A DNA stretch of 64,000 bases from Blautia_A aquisgranensis. GTDB taxonomy: Bacteria; Bacillota; Clostridia; Lachnospirales; Lachnospiraceae. Below are positions 7,929-17,160 of this stretch, piece by piece. Position numbers and translations under genes: made by a program. The stretch covers positions 18,120-82,119 of the forward strand of contig NZ_JBBMEJ010000017.1 in the NCBI RefSeq assembly GCF_040096615.1. The letters are read 5' to 3'. The notes under the pieces are model-generated. The model saw only the letters and a list, made by a program, of their open reading frames with translations, was not told the origin of the DNA and did no database searches. Position 1 is the stretch's first letter. The number at the start of each line of letters is the position of its first letter.

Positions 7929-9311
7929 ATGGAAAAAAAGCATGAAATGATGAGTCTGGAGGACTCCGAACAGCTGAGAGGCAGAATGAAGTTTTTTGAG
8001 CAGGAACTGCTGAAGCATCATCACATCGATCCCAATCTCTATGTGGAATATGATGTAAAAAGAGGTCTTCGTGATTCAGCCGGTAAAGGTGTACTTACCG
8101 GTCTTACCGAAATTTCAGATGTTACCGGTTATAAGCTGGTTAATGGCAGACGTATTCCGGCAGATGGTGAGCTGTATTATCAGGGAATCAATGTGCAGGA
8201 TATTATCAATGGCCTGAAAGACAGACGTTTTGGTTTTGAGGAAACAATCTATCTTCTTATTTTCGGCCAGCTTCCAAGTAAGGATGAACTTTCCAGATTC
8301 CTGGAGCTTCTTTTTGATATGGAGGATCTTGGAGGTCGTTTTGTCCGCGATGTCGTTATGAAGGGAACCAATGCCAATATCATGAATGCTATGGAGCGCT
8401 GCGTACTTGCACTTTATACATATGATGATAACCCGGAAGACATCTCCACAGAAAATGTTCTCAGACAGTCGCTGGAACTGATTGCCAAGCTTCCTGAGAT
8501 TGCGGTTTACTCCTATCATGCATACCGCCATTTCCGAAAGGACGATACACTCTTTATCCGTAATCCTCAGAGAGGACTTTCCATGGCAGAGAATATTCTT
8601 CTTATGCTTCGTCCAGATGGCAAGTATACAGAACTGGAGGCCAAAGTTCTTGATATCGCCCTTGTACTTCACGCAGAACACGGTGGTGGTAACAACTCCA
8701 CCTTTACCACACATGTAGTTACTTCTTCCGGTACAGACAGCTACTCTTCAACTGCTGCTTCTATCGGTTCACTGAAAGGACCACGTCACGGTGGCGCCAA
8801 CCTGAAGGTTCAGAACATGTTTGCAGATCTGAAAGCCAATGTAAAGGACTGGGAAAGTGATGAAGAGATTACGGAATATCTGCAGAAGGTTCTGAATAAA
8901 GAAGCTTTTGATCATGCAGGACTGATCTATGGTATGGGACATGCGGTATATACACTCTCCGATCCTCGTGAAGTAATCCTGAAGCGGTTTGCCCAGGCCC
9001 TTGCCGAGGAAAAAGGAATGACCGATGAATTCAGACTTTATGATAAAGTTGAAGGAATCGCTGGTAAGCTGGTTATGGAACACAGAAAACTATTCAAGAA
9101 TGTCTGTGCGAATGTGGACTTCTACAGTGGATTTGTTTACAGCATGCTTGGAATTCCGGAAGAACTTTTCACTCCGATCTTCGCTATCGCACGTATGCCT
9201 GGCTGGAGTGCACACCGCCTGGAAGAGCTGATCAGTGCAAACAAGATCATCCGTCCTGCTTATAAATATGTAGGACATCATACAGACTTTGTGCCGTTTG
9301 ATGAACGATAA
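7929..9311 (+). CDS. citrate synthase
   Basis: Condenses oxaloacetate and acetyl-CoA to citrate. In anaerobic Lachnospiraceae it feeds the oxidative branch toward 2-oxoglutarate and glutamate. The protein has 460 residues. The catalytic His, His and Asp lie in AEHGGGNNST, GMGHAVYTLSDPR and NVDFYSG, and GSLKGPRHGGAN is the family signature. The ATG at 7929 follows GAGGAAA; a longer frame from 7839 would run through the leader hairpin and is rejected. This is the long form with an N-terminal extension of about 45 residues before the core. The symbol could be gltA or citZ depending on convention. Confidence 0.94.
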   Translation: MEKKHEMMSLEDSEQLRGRMKFFEQELLKHHHIDPNLYVEYDVKRGLRDSAGKGVLTGLTEISDVTGYKLVNGRRIPADGELYYQGINVQDIINGLKDRRFGFEETIYLLIFGQLPSKDELSRFLELLFDMEDLGGRFVRDVVMKGTNANIMNAMERCVLALYTYDDNPEDISTENVLRQSLELIAKLPEIAVYSYHAYRHFRKDDTLFIRNPQRGLSMAENILLMLRPDGKYTELEAKVLDIALVLHAEHGGGNNSTFTTHVVTSSGTDSYSSTAASIGSLKGPRHGGANLKVQNMFADLKANVKDWESDEEITEYLQKVLNKEAFDHAGLIYGMGHAVYTLSDPREVILKRFAQALAEEKGMTDEFRLYDKVEGIAGKLVMEHRKLFKNVCANVDFYSGFVYSMLGIPEELFTPIFAIARMPGWSAHRLEELISANKIIRPAYKYVGHHTDFVPFDER

Positions 9312-9345
9312 AAAAATAATATAATTTATGTTGAAATATTAAAAG

Positions 9346-9387
9346 AACGGAAGCTACGTACTAATTACAGTAGCCTCCGTTCTTTTT
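9346..9387 (+). terminator. terminator after citrate synthase
   Basis: AACGGAAGCTAC pairs with GTAGCCTCCGTT (one mismatch) followed by CTTTTT. It may also serve the convergent GH13 gene. Confidence 0.85.
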
Positions 9388-9417
9388 GGTGGTTATTCAA
9401 GTTATTCGGTTAAAATT

Positions 9418-11052
9418 CTAGCGGAAACTTTTCAGCCAGTTTACAAGAGAATCGTACCAGATATTATCGTATACGGTCTTTTTCATCTGATCATCTACAG
9501 GGCCGTTTCCTGCCATTTTGGCTAAAATAGCATTCTGAAGTTCTGCGACAGTCATTTCCTCCGGAGTTTTATTGGAAACAGGGACAATATTTTCTTCCTC
9601 TGGAATGGTTTCTGTCGTCACTTCTTCATTAGCCTGAGTATTGTCAGGGGTTTCGTGAATGGTTTCTGGTTTTTCAGCTTTCGGAGTTTCCACCTGTACC
9701 GGCTTATACTCCGGCATGTCACCGGCCGGAAGCCAGATCTCGCCACTGTTGGCAGCAACATTTACACGGATACGTCCCCCCTGAGCAGTAACCCTTTTTC
9801 CTGTAAGAGCACCAACATACTCCGGAGCACTTCCGGTTGGAAGGTTCATCTCGGCCTCGCTGTCATCGTTGTTTACAGTAACGATCACACGAATGCCATC
9901 CAGATCTCTTGCAAAAGCAAACTGGCGGTTGGTAAGAGCCAGCTCTGCATAGCTTCCATAACTTAATGCAGGAGTATTCTGACGGATTTTGCCGAGGGCT
10001 GCGATCAGTGCAGTACACGGATTCTTTTTGACAGAGTCTGCATAATCATCAAGAGCAAGAGCTGGTCTCAAGCTGGCATCGGAAAACTTCTCTTTTTTGC
10101 CGTCGATTCCAAATTCAGATCCATAGTAAATACTTGGTACACCTGGTAAAGTATAGAGCAATACATGCACCGGAGCAAAATGTGCCTTGTTCATAAGTTT
10201 GGTGTGAATTCTCTCTACATCATGGTTGTCCACAAAATTGTACAGATCGAGATCTCCCATATTCTGGAGATATTTTACAGTGTGGGCAATCTCAAAATAG
10301 TTATGATCATTATGTCCACTGTAAAGAGCCTTATGCAGTGCATAATTGGTAACGCTGTGAAGTGTCTGTCCGTTTACCCAGCGGCTGTAATCTCCATGGA
10401 TTACCTCTCCCATCAGCCAGAAATCTTTTTTTACCTCATCGGCTGTATGGCGAAGAATTCGCATAAAATCAAAATCAAGTACATCAGCAGCATCCAGACG
10501 GATACCATCAATATCAAACTCGGAAACCCAGAAATGGATCACATCGCAGATATAATTCTGTACTTTAGGGTTACGCTGGTTCAGCTTCACAAGAAGGTTG
10601 TATCCACCCCAGTTTTCATAAGAAAAGCCGTCATTGTATTCTGTATTGCCACCGAAATTCACGTTGCAGTACCAGCTCACATATGGGGAATTCTCCCGGT
10701 TTTTCTGAATATCCTTAAATGCAAAGAAATCCCGGCCAGTATGATTGAATACACCATCAAAGATCACACGGATTCCTTTTTCGTGGCATGCTTTTACAAA
10801 GTTGGTAAGATCCTCATTCGTTCCCAGACGTGAGTCCAGTTTTTTGTAATCGGTTGTCTCATAGCCATGTCCCACACTCTCAAAAAGCGGACCGATATAT
10901 AAGGCAGTACAGCCGATCTCTTTGATATGGTCAATCCACGGCAGCAGGGTATTCAGTCGATGTACAGGAGTCCCGTAATCATTTTCCTTCGGAGCTCCTG
11001 TAAGTCCAAGTGGATAAATATGATAGAAAATTGCTTCGTTGTACCAGCTCAT
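9418..11052 (-). CDS. GH13 alpha-amylase family enzyme with C-terminal tail
   Basis: Cytosolic alpha-glucan hydrolase of 544 residues with no signal peptide. The (beta/alpha)8 domain shows all four GH13 regions: DGVFNH, GIRLDAADV (nucleophile Asp), GEVIHGDY (acid/base Glu) and FVDNHD. It is followed by a C-terminal beta domain to about residue 430, an acidic Pro/Glu/Thr linker (about 435-490) and a last 50-residue segment starting EEMTVAELQNAIL that I do not recognise. Without an N-terminal accessory domain it resembles short maltogenic/neopullulanase-like enzymes; the exact substrate cannot be told. AGAGGTG precedes the ATG. Confidence 0.88.
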   Translation of the reverse strand: MSWYNEAIFYHIYPLGLTGAPKENDYGTPVHRLNTLLPWIDHIKEIGCTALYIGPLFESVGHGYETTDYKKLDSRLGTNEDLTNFVKACHEKGIRVIFDGVFNHTGRDFFAFKDIQKNRENSPYVSWYCNVNFGGNTEYNDGFSYENWGGYNLLVKLNQRNPKVQNYICDVIHFWVSEFDIDGIRLDAADVLDFDFMRILRHTADEVKKDFWLMGEVIHGDYSRWVNGQTLHSVTNYALHKALYSGHNDHNYFEIAHTVKYLQNMGDLDLYNFVDNHDVERIHTKLMNKAHFAPVHVLLYTLPGVPSIYYGSEFGIDGKKEKFSDASLRPALALDDYADSVKKNPCTALIAALGKIRQNTPALSYGSYAELALTNRQFAFARDLDGIRVIVTVNNDDSEAEMNLPTGSAPEYVGALTGKRVTAQGGRIRVNVAANSGEIWLPAGDMPEYKPVQVETPKAEKPETIHETPDNTQANEEVTTETIPEEENIVPVSNKTPEEMTVAELQNAILAKMAGNGPVDDQMKKTVYDNIWYDSLVNWLKSFR

Positions 11053-11078
11053 AATATTACACCTCTGTTCTAAAAATT

Positions 11079-11129
11079 TGTAATTTCCCGATAATTATGA
11101 GAAATTACACGAATATCTTCTTTATAATA
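11079..11129 (-). promoter_or_regulatory. extended -10 promoter and inverted repeat before the GH13 gene
   Basis: On the minus strand TGGTATTAT (TG-extended -10, 11132-11124) has no clear -35. Just downstream, TGTAATTTC (11079-11087) and GAAATTACA (11101-11109) form a perfect 9-base inverted repeat between the transcription start and the ribosome site. It could be an operator or an mRNA hairpin. Confidence 0.45.
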
Positions 11130-11177
11130 CCAGATTTTCACAAAACAATCCAGGAAAAATTAGACAATTTTTACAAG

Positions 11178-11211
11178 AAAAATCCGGCAGATTGTCAACG
11201 GCCGGATTTTT
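11178..11211 (-). terminator. terminator after the 76-residue gene
   Basis: AAAAATCCGGC and GCCGGATTTTT form a perfect 11-base stem around a 12-base loop, 18 bases past the stop of the minus-strand gene at 11229-11459. It is symmetrical and could act on both strands. Confidence 0.85.
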
Positions 11212-11228
11212 AGATACTCTATATGATT

Positions 11229-11459
11229 TTATTCATCAAATTCTGTTGTAACGATAAAACCACGTGGTGTATGTTCAATACTCTTGATAATACCTTCTTT
11301 TGACTTAATGCGGTCTGCATTTTTGTAGCAGCCGGACATCGCCACTGCAGGTTCGATGATATAGCTGTAATTGGTGGCAGAGAGAAATTCCGAGATCTTT
11401 ACTTTATCTCCTACCTGGATCAGTCCCTGTCTTTCCATTTTAAATTTTTCTTCACGCAT
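11229..11459 (-). CDS. small conserved hypothetical protein
   Basis: A 76-residue soluble protein that I cannot assign. It is rich in short beta-like segments (VGDKVKISEF, RGFIVTTEFDE), which suggests a small SH3- or KOW-like barrel, but this is only inference from the pattern. The ATG at 11459 has AGAAGG nine bases upstream; an in-frame TTG two codons earlier is less likely. It lies downstream of the MYG1 gene with a 78-base gap and ends at a strong terminator. Confidence 0.7.
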   Translation of the reverse strand: MREEKFKMERQGLIQVGDKVKISEFLSATNYSYIIEPAVAMSGCYKNADRIKSKEGIIKSIEHTPRGFIVTTEFDE

Positions 11460-11537
11460 GAACAAAAGCCTTCTTTCTGATATTATGGTGCTACATGATA
11501 TAAAAGGATATTTTAAGTGCAGATTTTTTATAATGCC

Positions 11538-12770
11538 TTATGATCCGGATGGAATCCGTACCAGAAGTTTCCTGTTATCTTTTTCTACCATGGTAAGAAC
11601 CGGGATATGTTTTTTACGCAGTGCATGAACGATTGGATACAGAGAAAACATGGCATCTGACACAAAAACAGCTTCCGGCTTATATTTCAGGATCTGTTTC
11701 ACCTGCTCTTTGATATAGCTCTTCCATTCAGATTTTTCCAGGGCAACCTCTCCGTAGGCGTTCTGTATGGAAATCTCCGGTAGTTCCGGAAGAGGAAGCT
11801 GCGTAATCCTGACAGCTGCAGTTGTTGCAAGTTCCTGCAAAAGAACGAGAGCTTCTTCCGTTGCTCCCAGACTTACGATCACCGCTTCTTCGTGAAAGGC
11901 TGCAAGGCTGCTTCGACATGCTCTGAGGGAATCCTCCAGCGTTCCACAGGTCATAAGGAATCCGCCCTTGTGACAGAAAATGGCACTGTCAAGGCCTGTG
12001 ACTTTTGCAAGCTCCGATCCCTCCAGGCCAAGCCACTGGGAAGGAAAGCTGCACTTATAGTTCATGGAATATTCCTTTTTCTGCGGCTGGATACAGTAGC
12101 CTCCACGGTTGGAAGGAAAGATCACAAAAGCGATGTTTGTTTCGGAAAGTTTTTTCTGGCAGGGGATAAATTCCGGAAGTACCAGAATATTGGTATTCTC
12201 AGCAGGAGTCTCGCCGGAATCAAGATTCTTCTGGTGCTGTGATAAAATCTCTTCTACGCGCATATCTGCACGTTCATTGCCACGGTAACGCTCGAATTTG
12301 TTTTCCAGAATCATACCGGCAACACTGACAGCCTGAAAAAAAGCCTGGTCATTGCTTCCCGTGGAATCCCAACCAGGATTAAAATTCCCAATCAAAGTGG
12401 CAAGCTCATTTTTTTCTCCGGTATTGTCATTGTTATCCAGCGGCTGAACGAAGGCTTCGTCAAATTTTTCTGCAAGTTCTGCACCGAGGATCTCCTCTCC
12501 TAATACTTCCCATAGAAGTCCGAATGCTGCGTAAGGAATTCCATTCTCTCGAATGCGGCTGTCCTTCTGGTGATGATCAAACTCTCCTCTTCCGATATCA
12601 AAAACAATTCCTTCGTAATCGTCCGGTACTTTGTTCCCACGTATAATTGTAATCTCAGGATTCAGATATAAAAGCAGGGCAGCAGAAAAAACGTCATCTG
12701 CATGAAATTTTCCACTGTGTGTAAATGCAGAAGCATTCGTCTGATTGATTTTTTCCAGTAAATAATTCAT
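11538..12770 (-). CDS. MYG1/UPF0160 family metal-dependent hydrolase with extra C-terminal domain
   Basis: MYG1-family proteins have a DHH-like metal site; the human homologue is an RNA 3'-5' exonuclease. The N-terminal motif THSGKFHADDVFSAALL, the FDIGRGEFDHHQ metal motif and DNNDNTGE are visible. The family core ends near residue 300 (WLGLEGSELAKVTG and HKGGFLMT). About 110 further residues follow, with alternating strands and helices (VIVSLGATEEALVLLQEL, EAVFVSDAMFSLYPIVHAL), looking like a small Rossmann-type domain. AGGAGAG precedes the ATG at 12770; the frame continues upstream without a ribosome site. Its bacterial substrate is unknown. Confidence 0.82.
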   Translation of the reverse strand: MNYLLEKINQTNASAFTHSGKFHADDVFSAALLLYLNPEITIIRGNKVPDDYEGIVFDIGRGEFDHHQKDSRIRENGIPYAAFGLLWEVLGEEILGAELAEKFDEAFVQPLDNNDNTGEKNELATLIGNFNPGWDSTGSNDQAFFQAVSVAGMILENKFERYRGNERADMRVEEILSQHQKNLDSGETPAENTNILVLPEFIPCQKKLSETNIAFVIFPSNRGGYCIQPQKKEYSMNYKCSFPSQWLGLEGSELAKVTGLDSAIFCHKGGFLMTCGTLEDSLRACRSSLAAFHEEAVIVSLGATEEALVLLQELATTAAVRITQLPLPELPEISIQNAYGEVALEKSEWKSYIKEQVKQILKYKPEAVFVSDAMFSLYPIVHALRKKHIPVLTMVEKDNRKLLVRIPSGS

Positions 12771-12844
12771 ATGAAACTCTCCTGTATGTTTATTCTTTCG
12801 TAAGTATACCACAGAATCAGAAAAGAATAAACATACGGACATAA

Positions 12845-13218
12845 TCAGACATTTACCGGAATACAGATTTCTGTTACGAATTTATCGGTATTGTTTGTGA
12901 TACCGTTATCAATCGTTCCAGCTCCCTCTGCTTACGCTGTATCACTTCTTTTTGATGAACCAGTTTTTCCTCAATGATCTCTGTGTCACGATTGTCCAGA
13001 AATGCTTTTATCTGGGAAAGTGGAAAATCCAGAACCCTGAGATATCGTATGGTATTGAGCAGTTCGAACTGACGCGGACCATAATAGCGGTATCCGGTAT
13101 CCGGGTCTGTATATTCCGGTTCCAGAAGAGCAGCCTGTTCATAATGACGAAGTGTTCCCATACTGATGTGAAACATTTTTGCAACTTCACCGATGAGAAA
13201 CAATTTTTTATCTTCCAT
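12845..13218 (-). pseudogene. MerR-family regulator with internal deletion
   Basis: The N-terminal 105 residues are a normal MerR DNA-binding domain (FLIGEVAKMFHISMGTLRHYE, YRYYGPRQFELLNTIRYL) and the start of the coiled coil. The frame then ends after ELERLITVSQTIPINS. In another frame the last residues before 12845 read TDKFVTEICIPVNV, which matches the usual end of MerR proteins that carry a GyrI-like drug-binding domain. About 150 residues of effector domain are therefore deleted, and what is left is out of frame. It overlaps the MATE gene end by 11 bases. The 114-residue stub might still bind DNA but could not sense a ligand. Confidence 0.82.
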
Positions 13219-14578
13219 CGTTCACTCCTGTTTCCGGTTGTGCTTTAAACAGACCAGAATGGCTTTTCAGCCAGCCATAGGCCAAAAGACAGATCAGCAC
13301 AGAAAGAAGTGAGCCTGCCGGTGCGGCCATTCCCATAGGAAACAACGTATCCGGGAAAAATCTGGATGCCAGATAGGAACCTGGAATACGGACAAGAATG
13401 ATCGCAATGATATTGTGAATAAATCCGATATAGGATTTTCCATATGCACAGAAATATCCGGTAAAGCTGAAATGAATGCCTGCAAAAATACAGTCCCAGA
13501 TATAGGAACGGATATATTGGGTACCGAGTACGACCACGGCAGCCTCTGCAGTAAACGCCTGAACAATACCAGGTGCTATCAGCTGTACAATCACAGAAAT
13601 GATGATTCCGTAAATGGTAGTGATCATAATACTATAGCGCAAAGTTTTTGCTGCACGGTCATGTTTTCCGGCACCGATATTCTGAGCCGCCAGTGCTGAG
13701 ACCGCTGCCAGCATAGAGGACGGAACCAGAAATACGGCACTGATAACCTTTTCCACGATTCCCACAGCTGCGGCATCATTAAGTCCCCTGTGATTGGCAA
13801 TGATGGTGATCACAATAAATGCAACCTGAATGCAGCCATCCTGCACAGCAACAGGGATACCAATTTTTAAGATCTGAGTCATAACGCGATGATCCGGACA
13901 AAAATCAGCAGCTATGAGATGAATCCCCATTCCTTTTTTACAGATGGAAACTAATGCAATGATAACGCTGAGTGTCTGTGCAAGGGTGGTTCCAAATGCT
14001 GCTCCGGATGGACCCATATGGAAAAATCCAATAAAAACATAGTCAAGAACAATATTCGCGGCGCAGGCGATCGCAACGAAATACATGGGCGTTCTGGAAT
14101 CGCCCATTCCACGAAAAATAGAACTGATAATATTGTATGCCGTAATAAAAGGGATTCCAATAAAACAGATAACAAGATACTGTGTTGTTCCGGCTACTGC
14201 TTCACTGGGAATTCCGATAAGTGCAACAATCTGTCTTACAAAAAGAAGAAGGATTGCTGTGAATATAATAGATACAAACATGAACAGAGTTACTGTGTTT
14301 CCGATAGCCCTTGCAGCATCCTTTTTTTTGTCTGCGCCGATTGCACGGCTTATGGTAACGGTAGCACCCATGGCAAGGCCTACAATAATAACTGTCAGCA
14401 TATGCATAACCTGACTGCCATTGGATACAGCCGTAATAGCATCTACATGACAGAACTGACCTGTGATAAAAAGATCTGCCATGCCATATAACGTCTGCAG
14501 AAAATAGGACAATAGATATGGCAGTGCAAAATATACGATCGTTTTAAAAAGATTTCCGGTTGTAAGATTTTTTTCCAT
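13208..14578 (-). CDS. MATE family multidrug efflux transporter
   Basis: Twelve-helix Na+- or H+-coupled exporter in the cytoplasmic membrane, 456 residues, near the usual length. Family features are the N-terminal ALPYLLSYFLQTLYGMADLF segment, the SSIFRGMGDSRTPM loop after the first bundle, and the repeated fold with VGIVEKVISAVFLVPSSM. GGAGG precedes the ATG. The promoter has the 19-base spacer and dyad typical of MerR-controlled genes, and the matching MerR gene is the (broken) next gene. The substrate is unknown. Confidence 0.93.
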   Translation of the reverse strand: MEKNLTTGNLFKTIVYFALPYLLSYFLQTLYGMADLFITGQFCHVDAITAVSNGSQVMHMLTVIIVGLAMGATVTISRAIGADKKKDAARAIGNTVTLFMFVSIIFTAILLLFVRQIVALIGIPSEAVAGTTQYLVICFIGIPFITAYNIISSIFRGMGDSRTPMYFVAIACAANIVLDYVFIGFFHMGPSGAAFGTTLAQTLSVIIALVSICKKGMGIHLIAADFCPDHRVMTQILKIGIPVAVQDGCIQVAFIVITIIANHRGLNDAAAVGIVEKVISAVFLVPSSMLAAVSALAAQNIGAGKHDRAAKTLRYSIMITTIYGIIISVIVQLIAPGIVQAFTAEAAVVVLGTQYIRSYIWDCIFAGIHFSFTGYFCAYGKSYIGFIHNIIAIILVRIPGSYLASRFFPDTLFPMGMAAPAGSLLSVLICLLAYGWLKSHSGLFKAQPETGVNDGR

Positions 14579-14601
14579 GATTATAAGACCTCCATGTGTA
14601 T

Positions 14602-14632
14602 AATTTAAACCTTACAATAGTTGTAATGTCAA
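14602..14632 (-). promoter_or_regulatory. MerR-type promoter of the MATE gene
   Basis: TTGACA (14632-14627) and TAAATT (14607-14602) are 19 bases apart on the minus strand, and the spacer holds the dyad TTACAA-CTA-TTGTAA (14612-14626). An overlong spacer with a central dyad is the hallmark of MerR-activated promoters. Confidence 0.75.
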
Positions 14633-14765
14633 TGTTTTTTTGTATGGGAGATAAGTTTCTTTACGATTTTGCACCCAAAAAGGGAATCTGCTGTTGACAG
14701 ATTCCCCCTGATAATTGTGTATTTCTTCGTATGTACTGATCATACACTTCCAATATTCAATTTTA

Positions 14766-15185
14766 TTATAACGCGCAGATAATCTTATCCTGGTATGCTG
14801 CCGGAACTTCCTCTTTATCCAGAGACATGCTGATGATGAAAGAAACCTTAAACTCATCACCGATTGCGCTTAACTGATCAAGTGTCTCTGTTACATCTTT
14901 ACCTTCGAGTTTTGCTGTTGTCAGGAAGCTGTCAAGATAAACCTGTTCCAGATCATGATCCTGTGACAGAATACCGCAGATAAAACCTACGAACTCATCG
15001 GCATTCTTAACCGGGAATCCGGAAACATCAATAAGACGAACCTTATTATTCAGCTCATACATGTGCTTGGTGCTCTTGTCTAAGTAAACGATACTGCCGT
15101 TTGCATCTTTCACAGCTCCGTTTACCTTGTCTAACAGTACTTTTGTTTTGCCTTTGCCTTTCTTTCCTACGATCAGTTCAACCAT
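14766..15185 (-). CDS. small P-loop protein, conserved in Clostridia
   Basis: A 139-residue soluble protein with an N-terminal Walker A loop (GKKGKGKT at residues 7-14) and a strand NGSIVYLD. I know of similar clostridial proteins sometimes labelled PilT-like, but it is far too short for a PilT ATPase and lacks a recognisable Walker B, so that label is not used. The ATG at 15185 follows AAGGAGG. It appears monocistronic. Function unknown. Confidence 0.8.
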   Translation of the reverse strand: MVELIVGKKGKGKTKVLLDKVNGAVKDANGSIVYLDKSTKHMYELNNKVRLIDVSGFPVKNADEFVGFICGILSQDHDLEQVYLDSFLTTAKLEGKDVTETLDQLSAIGDEFKVSFIISMSLDKEEVPAAYQDKIICAL

Positions 15186-15342
15186 CCTGTTTTCCTCCTT
15201 AGACACGTATAATAATTTTGAATAAAATTGCTATCAATATGCTTTATATTATAGTGCACTATAACCGAAAACACAAGAGCATTTTTAAAAAATCCAGCAA
15301 TTTTTATAAAAAGTCGCGTATTTGTTGGATTTGTGTGTTTAA

Positions 15343-16584
15343 TCAACAGCCCCTTTCATTTTCCATCTGTGCACGTGCTTTTCGGGCAACGCGCGCAGTG
15401 CTGTTCATGATACTGGCGCGGGTAACTTTGTCGTTGCCAAATTTAAGACGGATGGAGTCCAGAGCAGCATCCAGTTTTTGATGTCGTTCCTTTTCGCTGG
15501 TATCCTCGAAAAAGGACAGCTGTTCAAAAGAATCATCGGTAAGTCCTGTCAAAGATACTCCGATCAGGCGGAGAGGCTGTCCCTTCCAGGAATCTGCAAA
15601 CAATTTTCGGACGTTTGTATAGATTTCATCAGTAATATCAGTGGCATTGGAAAGCTTCATCTGATGAGATCTGTTCTGAAAATCCAAAGTGCGGAAAGTC
15701 ACAGATATACAGCTGCATTTTTTCTTTTTGCGTCGCATACGTGTTGCAAGGATATCACATTGTTCCAGAAGAAGTGGAAAAATCTGTTCCAGCGAAATCA
15801 TATCATCATTGAAGGTTGTCTCCACGCTGAAACCTTTCGCCTCTTCAGGCTGTGCTTTCACAGGGGAGTCATCTAGGCCATTGGCATACTGATGCAGCTG
15901 CTGACCAGCCTTATCACCTAAAAGCTGCTGGATTTTTGATTTTTTTTCATGAGCCAGTTCCCCAATCGTTCGGATCCCGGCCGCGTTAAGCTTCTGTTCA
16001 GAAGATTTGCCCAGAAAAAGGAGCTCTCGCACCGGAAGAGGCCACATTTTGACAGGGATCTCATCCGGAAACATGGTGTGGACTTTATCCGGTTTTTCAA
16101 GATCTGAAGCCATTTTTGCCAGAAGCTTGTTAGTGGAAACACCCACATTTACAGTAAAACCAAGCTCACGATGTATCTGATCCTTAATTTCGTGAGCTGT
16201 TGCAATGGGATCTGGATAGATAAATGAAGTCCCCGTCATATCAAGAAATACTTCATCTATGGAAAAAGATTCCATGACAGGAGCATAAGATCTACAGATA
16301 TCCTTAAAAGCCCGGGAGCATTTATCATAAAGTTCAAAGTCAGCAGGAACTGTGACCAGTGCTGGACATTTACGGAGTGCCATTGCCATAGGTTCACCGG
16401 TCTGTATGCCATATTTTTTCGCAGGAATGGATTTTGCCACTACAATGCCTGTCCGTTTGCTGGGATCCCCTCCGATACAGGAAGGAAGCTCACGGAGGTC
16501 AGGCAGGCCCTGCTCTACTCTGCGTACAGCTTCCCATGAAAGAAATGCACTGTTTACGTCAATATGAAAAACTAATCGTTCCAT
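15343..16584 (-). CDS. dinB: DNA polymerase IV (Y family)
   Basis: Error-prone translesion polymerase, about 413 residues from the ATG at 16584. Catalytic acidic residues lie in FHIDVNSAF and SFSIDEVFLD, and the Y-family palm, the little finger and a beta-clamp-binding motif (QLSFFED, in the last 50 residues) are all visible. An ATG four codons earlier sits directly on the AAAGGA ribosome site, so the inner ATG is favoured. No LexA-type box was recognised upstream. The HD hydrolase gene lies 40 bases upstream on the same strand. Confidence 0.94.
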   Translation of the reverse strand: MERLVFHIDVNSAFLSWEAVRRVEQGLPDLRELPSCIGGDPSKRTGIVVAKSIPAKKYGIQTGEPMAMALRKCPALVTVPADFELYDKCSRAFKDICRSYAPVMESFSIDEVFLDMTGTSFIYPDPIATAHEIKDQIHRELGFTVNVGVSTNKLLAKMASDLEKPDKVHTMFPDEIPVKMWPLPVRELLFLGKSSEQKLNAAGIRTIGELAHEKKSKIQQLLGDKAGQQLHQYANGLDDSPVKAQPEEAKGFSVETTFNDDMISLEQIFPLLLEQCDILATRMRRKKKKCSCISVTFRTLDFQNRSHQMKLSNATDITDEIYTNVRKLFADSWKGQPLRLIGVSLTGLTDDSFEQLSFFEDTSEKERHQKLDAALDSIRLKFGNDKVTRASIMNSTARVARKARAQMENERGC

Positions 16585-16623
16585 AGAATTATTCATCCTT
16601 TTTTTTACTTCTGTGGTAAAAGT

Positions 16624-17160
16624 TTAATCATTCAGTTCCTTAAAAAGGCTCAGGTACTCTTCCTCTACTTCTTCAAACGCACGTACTGTATGATCTGCCG
16701 AAATATGAAGGGGTGGCTGTGGTTCTGCGGGAGGTTCGTTTAAAAGATATTTCATATCATACCATAGCAGATCATTATCTATGAAGTGCAGCTGCTGTTC
16801 TTCCGCTTCTGAAAGCACAGAACCTAGATATTTTGTATAAATAATGTCAAGAAGTTTGTCCTCCTGTTTCTGATAATCGTGCAGACTTTTTTTAAAGGGT
16901 CTGGGAACATCAGACATATAACATTCACTGGCATCATGGAGAAGTGCTGCCAGTGCCAGACGTTTGGAAGCATTTCGCGCAAGTGCCTCCCGGGCACAGA
17001 ATATACAATGTTGTCCTACTGAGAAAAATGTTTTTACGTGTCCATTTCCGCGGCAGATCAGTGAAAGCGCATGTGCGATATCTTCTATACAGATCAGTTC
17101 TGCCTGTGGATGAAGTGGGTCAAAATGCTTTCCGGTGTAGGTTGTAATATAATCACTCAT
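16624..17160 (-). CDS. HD-domain phosphohydrolase (YfbR-like)
   Basis: A 178-residue HD-superfamily hydrolase. SVGQH supplies the first metal His, LLHDASE is the HD motif, and IDNDLLWYD gives the last Asp. This set and the length resemble YfbR-type 5'-deoxynucleotidases, but the substrate is inferred only from the family. It has a weak ribosome site before the ATG and probably forms a two-gene unit with dinB, which would link nucleotide clean-up to repair. Confidence 0.82.
   Translation of the reverse strand: MSDYITTYTGKHFDPLHPQAELICIEDIAHALSLICRGNGHVKTFFSVGQHCIFCAREALARNASKRLALAALLHDASECYMSDVPRPFKKSLHDYQKQEDKLLDIIYTKYLGSVLSEAEEQQLHFIDNDLLWYDMKYLLNEPPAEPQPPLHISADHTVRAFEEVEEEYLSLFKELND

Noticed and set aside
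12874..13218. A natural short MerR protein
   Set aside because: The out-of-frame tail TDKFVTEICIPV before 12845 is the usual end of the ligand-binding MerR type, which shows a deletion and not a short family member.
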